A stretch of DNA of 64,000 bases, taken from positions 2,418,001 through 2,482,000 of the forward strand of contig CBDIDH010000002.1 of NCBI GenBank assembly GCA_965277595.1, in the 5' to 3' direction. This document shows, piece after piece, positions 8,598 through 17,457 of this stretch. Origin of the DNA: CBDIDH01 sp965277595 (lineage in GTDB: Bacteria > Planctomycetota > Planctomycetia > Isosphaerales > Isosphaeraceae). Below the pieces are notes generated by a model. It was not told where the DNA came from. It saw only the letters and a program-made list of their open reading frames with translations, and did no database searches. The translations under genes and the position numbers were made by a program. The first letter of the stretch is position 1. Every line of letters starts with the position of its first letter.

Positions 8598-10760
8598 TTA
8601 ACGAGCTTTCTCAATCCAGACGGGCTGAGAAAACGTGCCGTTGGCGGCGATGTCCCAGGCCTCGACACGCACCCAGCTTCGGCCCTTCAGGTCAAGACGG
8701 AGCGTGTACGTTCCCCGGTCAAACGCTCGCGTCGTCGTGAGATCGATGCGGTCGCGATAGACCCTGACCCCATCGCCTGAGATCACCTCGGCGAACCGCA
8801 TCGGGAAGGTCCATTCGAGATCGAGCCGGATCGGAACACGACCATCCTCGGCCGGCCGGAGCGTCTCGCCGCTGACCTTGTCGCCGGCTCCGAATCCCCT
8901 GAGCAAGACCTCGCCGGTTGTCACGAAGAACTTGCCGCGTTGAAGAGCGTCAAGCACCGGCGACCAGTCATCCTTGAAGCGCGGAGCGCGATCAATCGCC
9001 AAATAATTGATATTCATGTGGCCATAAAGCTCATGCGTGTGATCAATCTTGAAGACGTCGACCTCGCCGGGGACATACTTTCTGAGCCCCCAGTTGGCCA
9101 TGTCGTCCATCAGGTCGAGCACGCGGCTGCCGAGCCTCGGGCTTGAGAGGTCCGCGGGCATCGCCTTCCAGGCGGCGCCGAGCCAGCCGTCAGAGCGGAA
9201 GAAGGGTTCATCGCGGTAGGCGTCCGGCGTGAAGCTGGACCCCTTGATTCGCGGATGCGCGGTCCAGCCGAGACCGTGCTCGGTTTCCAGCAGCCGAGTC
9301 ATGTCGACCGGACCGCCGACATGGTAGACCTGCCCAAAAGGCGAGACAACGTCTTGAAAGGGCTGGTTCTTGCCTCGGGTCATCGTCCAGAAGACCGGCC
9401 GGGGGAAGAGGTAAAGCCAGTGGCCCGTCTCGCGCCCGGCGCCCTGGGCGCTGAGCTGCGAATTCGCCTCTTCGCCGGGAAGCAAGAGGAGTCGATCATC
9501 CGAAAGGCGCTGACATTCGGCGAACATCGCCGCCAACTCGTTGAGTCGGACCGAGCCGGGGTCGCGCGGGTGGCCGTCGCCGTGGAACTCGGCCAGGTGA
9601 ACAATATTGACGTTCATTTCCTTGAACATCTTCACAAGATCGGGCGTCGTCCGCGTCGTTCCGCTCTCTTGCTCCTTCAAGGCGGCCATCGTGAGGGCCA
9701 TGTGCCAGTGACTTGTGAACGTCGTCCGCCCCGGGATCTCGGGAAAGCGGTCGCCGTGGGTGAATCGAAGAACCTCGCCAATCGCCTTCTCGGCCCTCTC
9801 TCGGCTCACCAGATAAAAGACGCCGAGACGCTGCTCGGTTCCCGGCGGCGCATTGAACCAGGGGACAAAATTGCCGCCACCAGTCTCGGTCTGGCGGATG
9901 CCGAATCCAGGGCGGTCATCCTGGCCGCGGTGGCCGCGACCCGACCAGACCGTCTGCTGGTTGTCGGTAATATCCCTCGGGTAAAAGAACTGGTGCGGCG
10001 GCGGGAAAGAGGCGATCGAACCTCCCGGCGTCTCGGCAACGATCGCCCGGTGTCGGACTGACCGGGGACGGTCGACGTCGTTCGGCCTCGCCTCGACGCG
10101 TCTCAGAAATCCGTCGGTGTCGACCCAACTCAGATGGGTCCAACCTGGCGTCGACGCGGCGGCGAGGCCGGCGTCATACACAAACGCCGTCGCCTCGCGG
10201 TTCGTGCTCACCACGGCCTCGACATGAACGAGCCTTGAACCGTCATAAACCGAGATTTCCAGGTCGCCCGAGAACGGCCCCGCCTTCAGTTCGCCGATCG
10301 CGATCGTGGCACGACCCCCCTTACCGCTCACTCGCACCTTGCGCGGTTCCAACGTCGCGCGAAAGCGTTCGGAAGGTCGCCTGGCCGGCGAGTCAAAGAA
10401 GATGTTGAAGACGCTCATGCCCGGCGGTTTGTCGGGAGGGCTGACGCGGGTCCCGACCGTGATGAAGGTCACCGGGTCCACATCCCTAAGAATCGCGATC
10501 GCCTCCCCGGTTGGCGATGCCGCGATTCCCAGGTTTTCCACGAGCGCCTTGCCCGGTTGTAAATCGAGCACGAGGCGGCCATATTCAGCCTTGCCCGCGT
10601 CCAACGCCCAGGAAACAGTGAGTTTTTCACCTCCGCTTCGCACGTCGACGCCCGAGCCTTCACGATAACCCGAGAGATCAACGTCAACCCCGGCACTCGC
10701 CGAGACGAAGCTGGCGAGGTTGAGAATCAGGCAAAACAGGGCGGAGCCGGACTTCATCAA
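8598..10760 (-). CDS. Secreted CehA/McbA-like (PHP-type) metallohydrolase
   Basis: A 720-residue protein with an N-terminal signal peptide (about 1-22, hydrophobic LFCLILNLASFVSASA). The middle carries metal-ligand-like motifs in the order seen in PHP/CehA-McbA metallohydrolases: HWH at 351-353, EFH at 391-393, a GEE at 429-431 and TAHPR at 500-504. The first ~330 residues look like beta-rich accessory domains, and the last ~100 like a beta-sandwich of the kind found at the end of CehA proteins. The substrate is unknown; known CehA/McbA members hydrolyse aryl carbamates or phosphoesters. It is probably periplasmic or extracellular. It stands alone, separated from both neighbours by about 150 bases. 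The family call rests on motif order only. Confidence 0.6.
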   Translation of the reverse strand: MMKSGSALFCLILNLASFVSASAGVDVDLSGYREGSGVDVRSGGEKLTVSWALDAGKAEYGRLVLDLQPGKALVENLGIAASPTGEAIAILRDVDPVTFITVGTRVSPPDKPPGMSVFNIFFDSPARRPSERFRATLEPRKVRVSGKGGRATIAIGELKAGPFSGDLEISVYDGSRLVHVEAVVSTNREATAFVYDAGLAAASTPGWTHLSWVDTDGFLRRVEARPNDVDRPRSVRHRAIVAETPGGSIASFPPPHQFFYPRDITDNQQTVWSGRGHRGQDDRPGFGIRQTETGGGNFVPWFNAPPGTEQRLGVFYLVSRERAEKAIGEVLRFTHGDRFPEIPGRTTFTSHWHMALTMAALKEQESGTTRTTPDLVKMFKEMNVNIVHLAEFHGDGHPRDPGSVRLNELAAMFAECQRLSDDRLLLLPGEEANSQLSAQGAGRETGHWLYLFPRPVFWTMTRGKNQPFQDVVSPFGQVYHVGGPVDMTRLLETEHGLGWTAHPRIKGSSFTPDAYRDEPFFRSDGWLGAAWKAMPADLSSPRLGSRVLDLMDDMANWGLRKYVPGEVDVFKIDHTHELYGHMNINYLAIDRAPRFKDDWSPVLDALQRGKFFVTTGEVLLRGFGAGDKVSGETLRPAEDGRVPIRLDLEWTFPMRFAEVISGDGVRVYRDRIDLTTTRAFDRGTYTLRLDLKGRSWVRVEAWDIAANGTFSQPVWIEKAR

Positions 10761-10904
10761 AAGATCCTCATTTTGTCAAATTATCACAACAATAATTCGG
10801 CAATCCTGCCCGGCAATCACTGAACATATTGCAAGGCAGCCCGACGACCGCGGCCCGCCTGACGGATTCATAGACCGCAAAATGACACTGATCGCGATCC
10901 GGCC

Positions 10905-12605
10905 TCAGCCATCTGTTTTTGTGAAGGCCAGACCCGGATCACCCGCGCCGCCACCGGCGGCCTGAAAGGTGAAGTGGCTGGGATCGGTCCAGACCACCCG
11001 GCCGACGAGCGGGTCACCCGTCGAAGGAGCGAGCGTGAGAACATCGCTTCCGTATGTGGAGCCGCCGGTAAGTTTGCGGGGGCCATTCTTGTCGGCGACG
11101 GTCCAGTTAAAACTGCCGTCGGAAGTGACCGAGAGGGAAATCGTCGTCTCCGCATTCGGCTTCGCCGACCAGCTTCCGATCAGGCTCCCTCGCGGACCGT
11201 TTTGCACGGGCGCCGCGGCGGCGACAAGGGGCGCGGGGTCGACCGGCGGAACGTCGCCGGGTCCACCGACAGGATTCGCGGGCTTGCTGATCTGCGCCAG
11301 GAGGCGGGCCGAGAGCGTGTCCTTCGGCTGGAGTCGAGTCACCTGGCGGAGTTCCGCGGCGGCGTTGTCGGGGAACCCTTCCGTCAGGTAGTTGTAGGCC
11401 AGGACGAAGTGGTCGGAGACCTTGTCGGGGTTGGCCCGGCTATCGTCTTCGAGAGCGCGAAGCTGCGCGGTGTAGGCGTCAACGTTCGGATAGAGACCGA
11501 CGAGTGTGGTCCAGTCCCAGCCGGGGCCTGCGTTCAGAACGGGGTAGAGTGTCGCCGCGGCGGCGTCGTATTGACCCTGGGCGAAGAGGACAAGCGCCCG
11601 GAATTCGTGCAGGGTCGGATCATTCGGCAGTGAGACGAGCGCTGTGTCGGTCTGAGAAAGGGCCGTGGCGAAGTCGCCTGCCTTGAACGCCTGGCGGGCA
11701 AGGTCGAACGTCGCCACTCCAGCGTCCGCCACCGATTGCTGTGGCGGGGCGCTGAGGGTGTTGATCGGCTGCGAGTAGTCATAAACGACCGTTGGCGGTT
11801 GTTGCGCGATAACCGGTTGCTGGACGATCACGGTCGAGGGCGACTGATAATAGTACGGGTTGTTGTAGTTCGAGTAACCCCAGTTTGAGAGTGACGAGCC
11901 AAGCGCGAAACCTCCCAGTCCTCCGGCGGCCAGCCCGAGACCGAAAAGCCCCAGGCTGTTCCCATACCCGCCGTATCCACCATAGCCGCCATACCCGCCA
12001 TAGCCGCCATAGCCGCCATAGCCGCCGCCATAACCGGGATAGTAGTGGGAGTTCCAGGCACCATTTACCCAGTTCTGATGGTATCCCCAGTAGGGATTTC
12101 TCCCCGTCCAGGAATTTCCGTAACCGCCACCCCCATAGCCGCCGCCATTGATGGAGTTGACGCGGGTGTAGTTGTTCGTGATGTTCGATTGGCGATTGAA
12201 GTTGGTATTGTTGACATTAGTCCGGTTGAAGTTGGTGTTGTTGACATTAGTCCTGTTGAAGTTGGTGTTGTTGACGTTGGCTCGGTTAAAGTTTTCGATG
12301 TGTGGTCCGCCCGATGTGTTTGCGCGGAACGATGGCGAAACGTTGTTGATTCTCGGAGCGCTGAAGGATGGGGATTGCGTGAAGGACGGACGTGCCATGC
12401 CGCCGCCACCGCCGTAGTGCATGCCTCCACCACCGCCGCCACCGCCCATGCGAGCACCTCCCCCACCACCGCCGCCACCCATGTGGCCTCCTCCGCCACG
12501 ACCTCCACCACCGCCGCCACCGCGACCCGCGAAGGCGTCGCCCGATGGTGCGAGAAGGGCCAGGGTAAACGCCAGCGCGACTCGAAGAGATGTGTTCGCC
12601 GACAT
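10905..12605 (-). CDS. Secreted Gly/Asn-rich protein with TPR region and C-terminal beta domain
   Basis: A 566-residue protein. A signal peptide (ALAFTLALLAPSGDAFA) leads into a Gly-rich stretch (about 27-70) and an Asn-rich stretch about 105-140 made of three copies of a ten-residue unit (RTNVNNTNFN). A Gly/Tyr-rich stretch follows about 175-215 with repeated GGYGGYGGYGG, then a hydrophobic Gly/Leu-rich segment about 215-240. Residues about 300-430 look like TPR helices (QAFKAGDFATALSQTDTAL, FAQGQYDAAAATL). The last ~90 residues form a beta-rich domain starting LIGSWSAKPN. This low-complexity/TPR layout is common in planctomycete secreted proteins of unknown role. The low-complexity N-terminus might anchor or assemble on the cell surface (inference). 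Confidence 0.75.
   Translation of the reverse strand: MSANTSLRVALAFTLALLAPSGDAFAGRGGGGGGGRGGGGHMGGGGGGGGARMGGGGGGGGMHYGGGGGMARPSFTQSPSFSAPRINNVSPSFRANTSGGPHIENFNRANVNNTNFNRTNVNNTNFNRTNVNNTNFNRQSNITNNYTRVNSINGGGYGGGGYGNSWTGRNPYWGYHQNWVNGAWNSHYYPGYGGGYGGYGGYGGYGGYGGYGGYGNSLGLFGLGLAAGGLGGFALGSSLSNWGYSNYNNPYYYQSPSTVIVQQPVIAQQPPTVVYDYSQPINTLSAPPQQSVADAGVATFDLARQAFKAGDFATALSQTDTALVSLPNDPTLHEFRALVLFAQGQYDAAAATLYPVLNAGPGWDWTTLVGLYPNVDAYTAQLRALEDDSRANPDKVSDHFVLAYNYLTEGFPDNAAAELRQVTRLQPKDTLSARLLAQISKPANPVGGPGDVPPVDPAPLVAAAAPVQNGPRGSLIGSWSAKPNAETTISLSVTSDGSFNWTVADKNGPRKLTGGSTYGSDVLTLAPSTGDPLVGRVVWTDPSHFTFQAAGGGAGDPGLAFTKTDG
11964..12035. repeat. 9-bp tandem repeat inside the Gly/Tyr-rich segment
   Basis: Runs of a 9-base unit (CCATAGCCG on the plus strand) encode the GYG-GYG-GYG stretch of the overlapping leftward gene. 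This is a coding microsatellite likely to vary in length between strains. Confidence 0.8.
12195..12290. repeat. 30-bp tandem repeat inside the Asn-rich segment
   Basis: Three near-identical 30-base copies start at 12195, 12225 and 12255, with a decayed fourth from 12285. They encode the Asn-rich ten-residue unit of the overlapping leftward gene. The unit is a multiple of three, so copy changes keep the frame. Confidence 0.85.
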
Positions 12606-12711
12606 GAGATGAGACCTCTTGGGCTATGAAGGTTCGGAGCGCGTGGGCACGGTTTGCGGAGTTAGGAAAGTCAAGGTTAGAAGCTGCGTCCGCGCGGAAA
12701 CAGCGTTCGCC

Positions 12712-13662
12712 TTAACGCGGTTTGGGTGGTTTTCTAACAAGCACAAACTCGTCGATGTCCGGGGTCCCCTGGCCGGCGATAGTCCGGTCAACGGCGCGCC
12801 AGCGGATCATGTCCTTGTTCACCCGGGTGATGACATGGGTGACCGACGCCGGTCGGCCGTCGGAGCGGACACCGTGCGCCTTGATCAGCCAGCGGTCGCC
12901 ATCGTGCGAGATCGCGCCTTCACCAAAGCCTCCGTCCGAGTCAAAAACCCATGACCGGAACTGTCTGGCGAGCGGGTCCCAGCCGATCCGCTGTTCGCCG
13001 GTCATTGCCGGCTTGCCGTGAAGCTGGACCGTGAACGAACGGAGCAAATAGCTCTTGTTGGCCGACCAGGTGCAGGACGTCTGAACCACCGCGTCCGCGC
13101 TCTCGCTGACCCAGTCGCCGATCAGCCATTCCAGGGCCTTGAGCCGCTCGGAATGGGGGGCGTTCGGGTCGTGCTCGTCGCGCACGCTTGCTTGAAGCCA
13201 GCGGCCATCGTGCTTGACGAGGACCACGGTATATCGCGACAGGTCCGAAGCACCTCCGCCGGCCGGAATCACCTCGGCCCGGCCGCGAATCAGTGCGGTT
13301 TCGGGACCGAGAAATCGCAGGGAATCGGTGTGAAGTGAAATCTTCGCCCCGGGACTGGCCGCGAAGCTCGAAGCAAAGTGCGCGGTGATCGCCTCGCGCC
13401 CCTCGGCAATGATCCCGTCCTCATCGGTGGATTCGGCGTCCTCTGTGAATGTTGCCGCGAGCGCCTTGGCATCGCCCGCGTTGAAGGCCTTGACGAACTC
13501 TTCGTCGAGACCCCGAATCGCGGCCTCATCTCCGGCACGCGAGGAATCGGCGGGCGATGCTTCCGGTGCCGGGGCAACTGCGGGTGCCGGGGCAGCAACC
13601 TGTTGCGCCGCGGCGGCGGTTATCGCCAGGATCAAGGCGGAGAGCGCCAGAATGGGTTTCAT
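12712..13662 (-). CDS. Secreted SgcJ/EcaC-like (NTF2-fold) protein with C-terminal DUF1579-like domain
   Basis: A 316-residue protein. A signal peptide (LALSALILAITAAAAQ) is followed by an Ala/Pro-rich linker to about 40. An NTF2-like (DUF4440/SgcJ) domain spans about 48-170, with the typical FVKAFNAGDAKALAATFTEDA and a YTVVLVKHDGRWLQASVRDE close. The second half (about 175-316) starts LEWLIGDWVSE and contains repeated W-x-x-x-S beta hairpins, resembling lipocalin-like DUF1579 proteins. The same two-domain form is frequent in planctomycetes. No enzymatic activity can be assigned. It is probably exported. Confidence 0.75.
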   Translation of the reverse strand: MKPILALSALILAITAAAAQQVAAPAPAVAPAPEASPADSSRAGDEAAIRGLDEEFVKAFNAGDAKALAATFTEDAESTDEDGIIAEGREAITAHFASSFAASPGAKISLHTDSLRFLGPETALIRGRAEVIPAGGGASDLSRYTVVLVKHDGRWLQASVRDEHDPNAPHSERLKALEWLIGDWVSESADAVVQTSCTWSANKSYLLRSFTVQLHGKPAMTGEQRIGWDPLARQFRSWVFDSDGGFGEGAISHDGDRWLIKAHGVRSDGRPASVTHVITRVNKDMIRWRAVDRTIAGQGTPDIDEFVLVRKPPKPR

Positions 13663-14062
13663 GGAAATGGCTTACCCGTTGTGCTTGAAGGATGGGACGG
13701 ACGTGTTGCGCCGGTCGTTCTTTCGGAGCAGGAGGCTCGATTTCTGGAACCTCTTTGATTATGGCAACGTAGCTCGGATCTCATCAACCGGGGACCAGGT
13801 CGGACCGGCCGGTTGCCTGGGGGCACGGTGCTGTCGCCCGCAAACCTCACCTTCGCCGGCTGTCGTCCTTTTTTTGCCACGAGTGCATGAAAGGTCGACG
13901 GATCGAGCTAAGATCGGGACCGTCACCCGCCCTGACGGGGTCGGGACTCCAACCCTTTGATACGACCGGCAGCGAGACCGGAAACTCACCGGCGAGGATC
14001 GTGCCGCGCCTTGACTTGATCTGGGCGCCCGAGCCGACCCGATTCGAAAGGAGCAAGCCGAC
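13663..14062. other. Divergent intergenic region
   Basis: About 400 bases separate the leftward NTF2-like gene from a rightward hypothetical gene, so both promoters should lie here. I see no repeats and no clear sigma-70 boxes. The frames that stay open in it have shadow-like compositions. Confidence 0.4.
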
Positions 14063-14464
14063 GTGTCCGACGATTCACGGTCCAGACCGGCGATCCTTCA
14101 CGTCCATGGGGCGCGCTTCCCCCACGACGCGGTCGAGGTCTTTGGCACGACGGCCGGCCTGGAGCGCCTCATCAACGCCTTGATCGACGCGGTGAACGTC
14201 GGCCAGGGGCGTTGCAAGTTCATGGTTCGCGACGGGTTCGAGGCCGAGGCGCGCGTGGCTTGCCTCGACGGCCCCCGTCGCGAGGAAGATTGGCGGCGGT
14301 CGGGATCGCCCTATCTCGACGTCGACGACCCGGTCGTCGCCCGGGTGATCCAGCTCACCGAGGAAGTTTCGCGGTTGCGGAACACCGTCCGGGTCCTCCG
14401 CGGTGAGCCCTGGCCGGCCCTGAAAGACGACAAGACCCGAACGCCGCCTGGGCCGACCGGTTAA
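14063..14464 (+). CDS. Conserved-looking hypothetical protein, GTG start
   Basis: 133 residues. The GTG at 14063 is chosen because AAAGGAG (14047-14053) sits nine bases upstream, one of the clearest ribosome sites in the window. The N-terminal ~80 residues look like a compact alpha/beta domain (ILHVHGARFPHDAVEVFGTTAGLERLINALIDAV). A short helical segment (VIQLTEEVSRLRNTVRVL) precedes a charged Pro-rich tail. There is no signal peptide, so it is likely cytoplasmic. I do not recognise a family. It converges on the ThuA-like gene, with 27 bases between the stops. Confidence 0.7.
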   Translation: MSDDSRSRPAILHVHGARFPHDAVEVFGTTAGLERLINALIDAVNVGQGRCKFMVRDGFEAEARVACLDGPRREEDWRRSGSPYLDVDDPVVARVIQLTEEVSRLRNTVRVLRGEPWPALKDDKTRTPPGPTG

Positions 14465-14491
14465 CTTGCTTTCGATCGTTAGTGAAGGCGG

Positions 14492-15301
14492 TCACTTCGA
14501 GACGGCATAGCCCGGCTTGGGGTGACCGCTTTCGTCAAGCTGGCCGACCGACCAGAGAAGCCCTCGGGTCAGCATGTCGAGGTAAATCGGATCTTGCACG
14601 GTCTTGTTGTTATGGCCGATCGTGGTCCCGAAGACGCGCCCCTTGCCATACGTGTTGGTCCAGATGACCGTGTTCTGCTTGCCGTTCTCGGGCGCCTCGG
14701 CCAGGGCGACGGTCGTCGGGAAGAGGCGATTGATCGCGTATAGTTCCTCGTTGCCGGTCGTCCAGAGGCTCGGAAAGTCTTTCATGATCGGGTTTTCGGG
14801 CTTGAGGTTCTTGACCTCAAGCGGATGCTGCGGGCCGTGGCCCCGGGTGTCGACGCCGAGGAATTCGCGCCACTCGTCGGTCTTCAGGTCGCGAAAGGTA
14901 TGCATCGCGCAATGGATGACCACCGCGCCCACGCCGGCGCGATGGGGAGCGAGCGCCTTCTCGATGAACGCCTTGTCGGTGACGGCCGAGAAGCATTCGT
15001 TGTGCACGATCACGTCGTAATTCGCGGCCCAGTTCGGTTGTTCGTAGACGCTCACCCGGTGGTTTGAGGAAGAGCCTCCCTCATGGACGATGGTCCATTC
15101 GACCCGGGCTCGGGCGCTGACGCCTTCCGAGATGATTTTCTTTTGCTTCTCATAATCGTGACAGCAGCCGCCGGTAATCAGTAACGCGCGGATCGGCCGG
15201 GGCGAATCCTTGGCGGGCTCGTCGCCTCGCGTCGCCAGGGGCATCAGGACCAGGGCGGCGAAGGCCCACAACAGCGGGGTCAGCATGCGCTTGGTGTTCA
15301 T
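14492..15301 (-). CDS. Secreted ThuA-like domain protein
   Basis: A 269-residue protein with a signal peptide (LLWAFAALVLMPLATRG). The ThuA-like (class I glutamine amidotransferase-like) fold is seen from LLITGGCCHDYEKQKKII, through YDVIVHNECF, AVVIHCAMHTF and the NPIMKDFP block, to the GKGRVFGTTIGHN block near residue 225. ThuA was named for trehalose utilisation; in planctomycetes the domain is often paired with or fused to PVC-type dehydrogenases, as in the gene at 42875-47221. Here it is separate, just downstream of the cytochrome gene, and may work with it (inference). The catalytic role is unknown. Confidence 0.9.
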   Translation of the reverse strand: MNTKRMLTPLLWAFAALVLMPLATRGDEPAKDSPRPIRALLITGGCCHDYEKQKKIISEGVSARARVEWTIVHEGGSSSNHRVSVYEQPNWAANYDVIVHNECFSAVTDKAFIEKALAPHRAGVGAVVIHCAMHTFRDLKTDEWREFLGVDTRGHGPQHPLEVKNLKPENPIMKDFPSLWTTGNEELYAINRLFPTTVALAEAPENGKQNTVIWTNTYGKGRVFGTTIGHNNKTVQDPIYLDMLTRGLLWSVGQLDESGHPKPGYAVSK

Positions 15302-15432
15302 CGCGTCTTCGTCTCGACTTTTTGGGAAGATCGGGTGCGGGGCGGCGGGTCGCTCGCCCGGACCGGTCAGGGTAACCGACCGGACCGCCGCGCGGTAGCA
15401 TTCGGTAACATTCGACAGGAAAATTGCAAAAT

Positions 15433-15486
15433 CCCGATGACCAGGGGGCGGAATTTCTCGGTCATCGGTCCTTGGTCATCAGTCAT
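15433..15486. repeat. ATGACCG palindromic repeat, copy A
   Basis: CCGATGACC (15434-15442) is complementary to GGTCATCGG (15460-15468), followed by a TCCTTGGTCATC block and GTCAT. It is intergenic, between the ThuA-like and cytochrome genes. The right arm is nearly identical to copy B at 21099-21163. Confidence 0.75.
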
Positions 15487-15546
15487 TGAAAAGACAGAAC
15501 TGGCAATCTTCCTGGAAAATTCGAACGTATCCAGGCCCGCTCAGCG

Positions 15547-17328
15547 TCAACGCCCGCCAACGACCGAGAATTCGACCGTCGATCCGGGGCCTTTGAGCAC
15601 CTCGGCGCGCAAGACCGGATCGCGCCGGGCCGTCGTGTCGACCTGAAACGTGATTCTGTGTCGCCCCGCGGCGAGTTCACAAGGAAATGACGGTCCCGAG
15701 AAGGCGGGAGCGGGCTGGTCATCGACCCAGGCCGTGACACCGACCGGATCATTAAGCTTGACGACGACGGCACCTGCCTGTGAGACGTCGACCTCGGCCT
15801 GAAGGTCGAGAATCGTTCCGGCCTCGGACGTCAGTTCACCGAGCGGCAGGTCGCCGCCGGTCCGCGCGTAGGCGGCCTGCCATTGGGTTGGATCGGCGGA
15901 ATTCGGAACGGAGCCACCGGGTCTGGCCTTGTGATAACGCCAACGCTGGATGGTGGGCGTCGATCGGATCGCATACGGGCCGGGCTTCCCCAGTTCGGAG
16001 AGGAACCGGACGAGGTCGACAAATTCAGCGCGGGTCATGAAGTTGACCAGCCCTTTGGGCATCAACGACCCGCCTTCCTTGCTCTCGTCAATGTCCAGGG
16101 TCGGAATCGTCCGCAAGGAGCCGGTCGCCTCCTTGAGAACGACCCGCTTATCATCCTTGTCGGCGACAATCCCCTGGAAAATCTGGCCGTCGGTGGTGAC
16201 GACGACAAGGGTGTGAAACTCTTCCTTGATCGCCTGGTCGGGAAGCATGATCGAGTTGATGACATAATCGACGGGCGAGCTTGATCCCAGCGCGCTGAGG
16301 TCGGGTCCGACCCCGCCTCCCGCGCCGCTGAGGGCGTGACACTTCGTGCAATTCAGATCGGCTCTGCGAAAGATCGACTCGCCAAGCGCCGGGTTCCCCC
16401 GAGTGGCCACCTCGGAGATGAGTGCTTCCATCGACTTCGGGTCGAGCGCCTTGACCTCGGCGTCAAGCCCCGCGGCTTTCGTCAACGAGGCGACGAGTCC
16501 GGGGTCGCTATGGCCGAGCGCGTAGACGCCCCGAAGGGCTAGCCTCGCGGCGTCGGCCGGGATCTTCTGGCCCGAGTTCATGGCCGAGGCAAGCGTATTC
16601 GCGCCCCCTTGATGATTCAGAAAGGCCGCGATCATCGGAATCAGGTCGTCCTGGCCCGCATCCTTTCCGGCGTCGCCAAGCACTCTGGCCGCGGCCTTCG
16701 CGGCGGCGGCGAGGTCGAGCCGAACGAGCGCGGCGACGGCCAGCGCTCGAACCGAGAGGGGTCTTTCCTTCGTGGTCAGATCCTCAATACTCGCCCGACC
16801 TTCCTTGCCGCCGATGGCCGCGAGGGCCTCAAGGGCCGCGGCGCGAAGCGGGGCCGGGGTTTCGGCCTCCTCGGCAATCGCCCGAAGTTTTGGACCGAGG
16901 GATTCCGCTTTCCAGAGCCCGGCGAGGCGGACGGCTGCCTGCGATACGTTCGGCTCGACTTTGGAATTCACGGGTATCAGCGAGGCGAGCCGGCCGAGAT
17001 CGCCCGACGGCCGAAGATTCCGGGTCAGGGCCGCTTCGGAAAGCGCTTCGAGACAACGAAGGGTATGGGCCGGAGTCGTCTTGGACGAGCCTGCCAGATC
17101 GAGCAGGAAATCGAGGTCGGCGGCCGACCCGCGCTTGCCGATCATCTCAATGACCGTGCCCTGGCGATCGGCGGGCACCCGTCCGCTTCGGAGCATTTTC
17201 ACCATCGGGCTCTCGGCCCTCGAGGTCGGCTCGTCGGCCGGAACCGACCGAGATACGGCAAGGGCGATCAGCACCGTTGTCAAGGCGACGAACCGTCGAG
17301 AGAGCAGGGAACGACTCAAGATCCTCAT
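15547..17328 (-). CDS. Secreted HEAT-repeat c-type cytochrome (PVC heme-binding type)
   Basis: 593 residues from the ATG at 17328, which has GAGG 12 bases upstream and gives a clean signal peptide; an ATG ten codons earlier would start inside a large hairpin. Residues about 60-300 form HEAT-like helical repeats. The c-type heme motif CTKCH is at 327-331, followed by GVGPDLSALG and DQAIKEEFHTLVVVTTDG, as in the Pirellula/Verrucomicrobium-type heme-binding domain (TIGR02603). The C-terminal ~170 residues are beta-rich. It lies 130 bases downstream of the propeller protein gene and probably receives electrons from it (inference); together they look like a split form of the fused protein at 42875-47221. 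Confidence 0.88.
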   Translation of the reverse strand: MRILSRSLLSRRFVALTTVLIALAVSRSVPADEPTSRAESPMVKMLRSGRVPADRQGTVIEMIGKRGSAADLDFLLDLAGSSKTTPAHTLRCLEALSEAALTRNLRPSGDLGRLASLIPVNSKVEPNVSQAAVRLAGLWKAESLGPKLRAIAEEAETPAPLRAAALEALAAIGGKEGRASIEDLTTKERPLSVRALAVAALVRLDLAAAAKAAARVLGDAGKDAGQDDLIPMIAAFLNHQGGANTLASAMNSGQKIPADAARLALRGVYALGHSDPGLVASLTKAAGLDAEVKALDPKSMEALISEVATRGNPALGESIFRRADLNCTKCHALSGAGGGVGPDLSALGSSSPVDYVINSIMLPDQAIKEEFHTLVVVTTDGQIFQGIVADKDDKRVVLKEATGSLRTIPTLDIDESKEGGSLMPKGLVNFMTRAEFVDLVRFLSELGKPGPYAIRSTPTIQRWRYHKARPGGSVPNSADPTQWQAAYARTGGDLPLGELTSEAGTILDLQAEVDVSQAGAVVVKLNDPVGVTAWVDDQPAPAFSGPSFPCELAAGRHRITFQVDTTARRDPVLRAEVLKGPGSTVEFSVVGGR

Positions 17329-17352
17329 CGCGGCGACCTCGTGGCCAGTGCG

Positions 17353-17432
17353 GGTCAACCCGCGTTCTCAATTGCGTTCTCAGTCAACGATCCGATGACC
17401 GTCTGAATGCGCTTGAGAACGCGGGTTTGACC
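17353..17432. repeat. Long imperfect inverted repeat between two dehydrogenase genes
   Basis: The left arm (17353-17371) and right arm (17413-17432) are complementary over 19-20 bases with a single-base bulge. Inner short complementary blocks (GTCA with TGAC) extend the hairpin. It fills the gap between the propeller gene and the cytochrome gene, and could terminate, attenuate or stabilise the transcript. No T-run follows in either direction. Confidence 0.7.
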
Positions 17433-17457
17433 GGAAATCAGAAGTTGCGGCGGCGGA

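Noticed and set aside
11964..12290. CRISPR-like array
   Set aside because: The repeats are short, contiguous, in frame and encode Gly/Tyr and Asn-rich segments; there are no spacers.
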